Below are positions 6,375 through 7,301 of a stretch of DNA of 7,301 nucleotides, one piece after another (positions within the stretch are counted from its first letter, which is position 1; each line of letters begins with the position of its first letter). The notes beneath the pieces are model-generated. The model was not told where the DNA came from. It saw only the letters and a list, made by a program, of their open reading frames with translations, and ran no database searches. This DNA comes from an uncultured Gammaproteobacteria bacterium (GTDB taxonomy: Bacteria; Pseudomonadota; Gammaproteobacteria; GCA-001735895), in assembly GCA_945787265.1 (NCBI GenBank), contig CALZHS010000076.1, positions 1-7,301 of the forward strand, in the 5' to 3' direction. A program made the position numbers and the translations under genes.

Positions 6375-7301
6375 ATGGGCGCGGTATTAGAAGAACGGGC
6401 ACGCTCGGGCTGGTGGAGCGATATATGGGAAGAACACCGCAGCTGGATAGTCACTTTTGCGCTGCTGGCGGTTTCCCTGGTGATCTGGAAAATTCACGGT
6501 GGCGAAACCATATTCCCGAAGAGCTGGATCGAGTCATTTCCGTTCGCCGAACAAACTGACGCCTTCAAGGACAGGTTTTTTCCTGTTATTCAACCGACGA
6601 CGCGCACTATCGCTGCTGGTGTCGTCTGGTTTTACGAGGCGATGGTCGATTTTCTGACCTTTACCCAATGGCAGGTAGTATTCGTCATCCTGGTGTTACC
6701 CGCATTTGCCTATGGCGGTTTGCGGCTGGGCCTGCTCGGTATCATCGCAGTTGGATCATGGCTGGTGCTGGACTTCTGGGACGAATCCATGGAAACCCTG
6801 AGCCTGATGTGTATTTCGATCCTGATAGCGATCGTCAGCGGAGTCCTGCTGGGAGTTTTGGCGTCGCAAAGCGATCGTTTCGAGGCATTCATCAAACCGA
6901 TTCTCGATACCATGCAGACGCTACCCGCTTTTGTCTACCTGATCCCGGCATTTTACCTGTTCGGTATCGGCGCGCCCGGCGCGATTCTCGCAACCGTAAT
7001 TTACGCACTGCCGCCGGTAGTCCGCCTGACCAATCTGGGTATTCGCCAGGTCCCGGCCGGGATCGACGAAGCCGCGACTTCTTTCGGTGCGACCCGGGTG
7101 CAATCGCTAATCAAGGTCAAGATTCCACTCGCGATGCCGTCAATTAAACTGGGTGTCAACCAGACCGTGATGATGGCACTGGCGCTGGTTGTACTGGCGA
7201 CTTTCATCGGTTCGCCGGGGCTGGGAGATATCGTGTTCCAGGGGCTGCAACGTCTCAATGTCGGCAAGGCGCTCGAAGGGGGACTCGCGATCGTGCTGAT
7301 G
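6375..7301 (+). CDS. proW: Glycine betaine/proline-type ABC importer, permease subunit (ProW/OpuAB), partial at right edge
   Basis: The first 309 codons are present and open to the window end. This is the inner-membrane channel of the importer whose ATPase is the divergent proV. After a cytoplasmic N terminus there is a first helix (about 24-40), a loop, then helices at about 100-132 and 141-163 and the core permease domain. That core contains LDTMQTLPAFVYLIPAFYLFGIG (177-199) and ALPPVVRLTNLGIRQVP (211-227), both typical of ProW. The EAA loop EAATSFGAT (232-240) through KIPLAMPSI (249-257) docks onto the ATPase. By comparison with E. coli ProW (354 residues), only some tens of residues are missing. 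The ATG at 6375 is the first start after an in-frame TAA at 6342 and has AGGA 9 nt upstream. An out-of-frame ATG at 6371 just before it leads to a shadow frame. A binding protein (ProX) is not seen and may follow downstream. Confidence 0.93.
   Translation, partial: MGAVLEERARSGWWSDIWEEHRSWIVTFALLAVSLVIWKIHGGETIFPKSWIESFPFAEQTDAFKDRFFPVIQPTTRTIAAGVVWFYEAMVDFLTFTQWQVVFVILVLPAFAYGGLRLGLLGIIAVGSWLVLDFWDESMETLSLMCISILIAIVSGVLLGVLASQSDRFEAFIKPILDTMQTLPAFVYLIPAFYLFGIGAPGAILATVIYALPPVVRLTNLGIRQVPAGIDEAATSFGATRVQSLIKVKIPLAMPSIKLGVNQTVMMALALVVLATFIGSPGLGDIVFQGLQRLNVGKALEGGLAIVLM

Noticed and set aside
6371..6559. ATG at 6371 with a 62-codon frame as a gene
   Set aside because: It starts 4 nt before the proW ATG in another frame and has no recognisable content; proW in its own frame is clearly the real gene.
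1..7301. CRISPR arrays, tRNA or rRNA genes, insertion sequences, phage or attachment sites
   Set aside because: I looked for repeated spacers, cloverleaf-like stretches, transposase or integrase frames and terminal repeats and saw none.

Overview
The window looks like a piece of a proteobacterial chromosome, most likely a marine-type gammaproteobacterium. The reasons are mid-range G+C, short intergenic gaps, AAGGAG-type ribosome sites, an RND efflux pair, a ProV/ProW betaine importer and a Rieske oxygenase of the quaternary-amine type. This taxonomic call is inference from gene content only; there is no rRNA or other marker.

Region 1 (1-2223, all minus strand) holds, in transcription order, a small SAM-dependent methyltransferase, a membrane-anchored RND periplasmic adaptor, and the first 102 codons of its RND inner-membrane pump. 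Adaptor and pump are 6 nt apart and clearly one operon. The methyltransferase lies 118 nt upstream of the adaptor and may or may not share its transcript.

Region 2 (2224-4083, plus strand after a 175-nt divergent spacer) holds the two subunits of an aconitase X (AcnX) hydro-lyase, encoded as separate genes that overlap by ATGA. Bacterial AcnX enzymes of known function dehydrate cis-3-hydroxy-L-proline; archaeal ones dehydrate mevalonate 5-phosphate.

Region 3 (4069-6240, minus strand) is a two-gene operon: proV, the ATPase of a glycine-betaine/proline-type ABC importer, followed 18 nt later by a Rieske non-heme iron oxygenase close in length and iron-site residues to the carnitine/betaine/stachydrine group. 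The oxygenase gene runs 15 nt into the end of the AcnX small-subunit gene.

Region 4 (6241-7301) is a 134-nt divergent promoter region and then the permease proW on the plus strand, cut by the window edge near its C terminus. Splitting proV and proW onto opposite strands, with the oxygenase attached to proV, is unusual.

My reading of regions 2-4 is a catabolic locus for an imported N-methylated amino acid. ProVW takes it up, the Rieske enzyme removes a methyl group, and AcnX dehydrates the hydroxylated proline core. A hydroxyproline betaine, such as 3-hydroxyproline betaine, would need all three activities. Each family assignment is well supported by motifs, but the joint pathway is inference. 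No reductase partner, periplasmic binding protein or transcriptional regulator is visible in the window.
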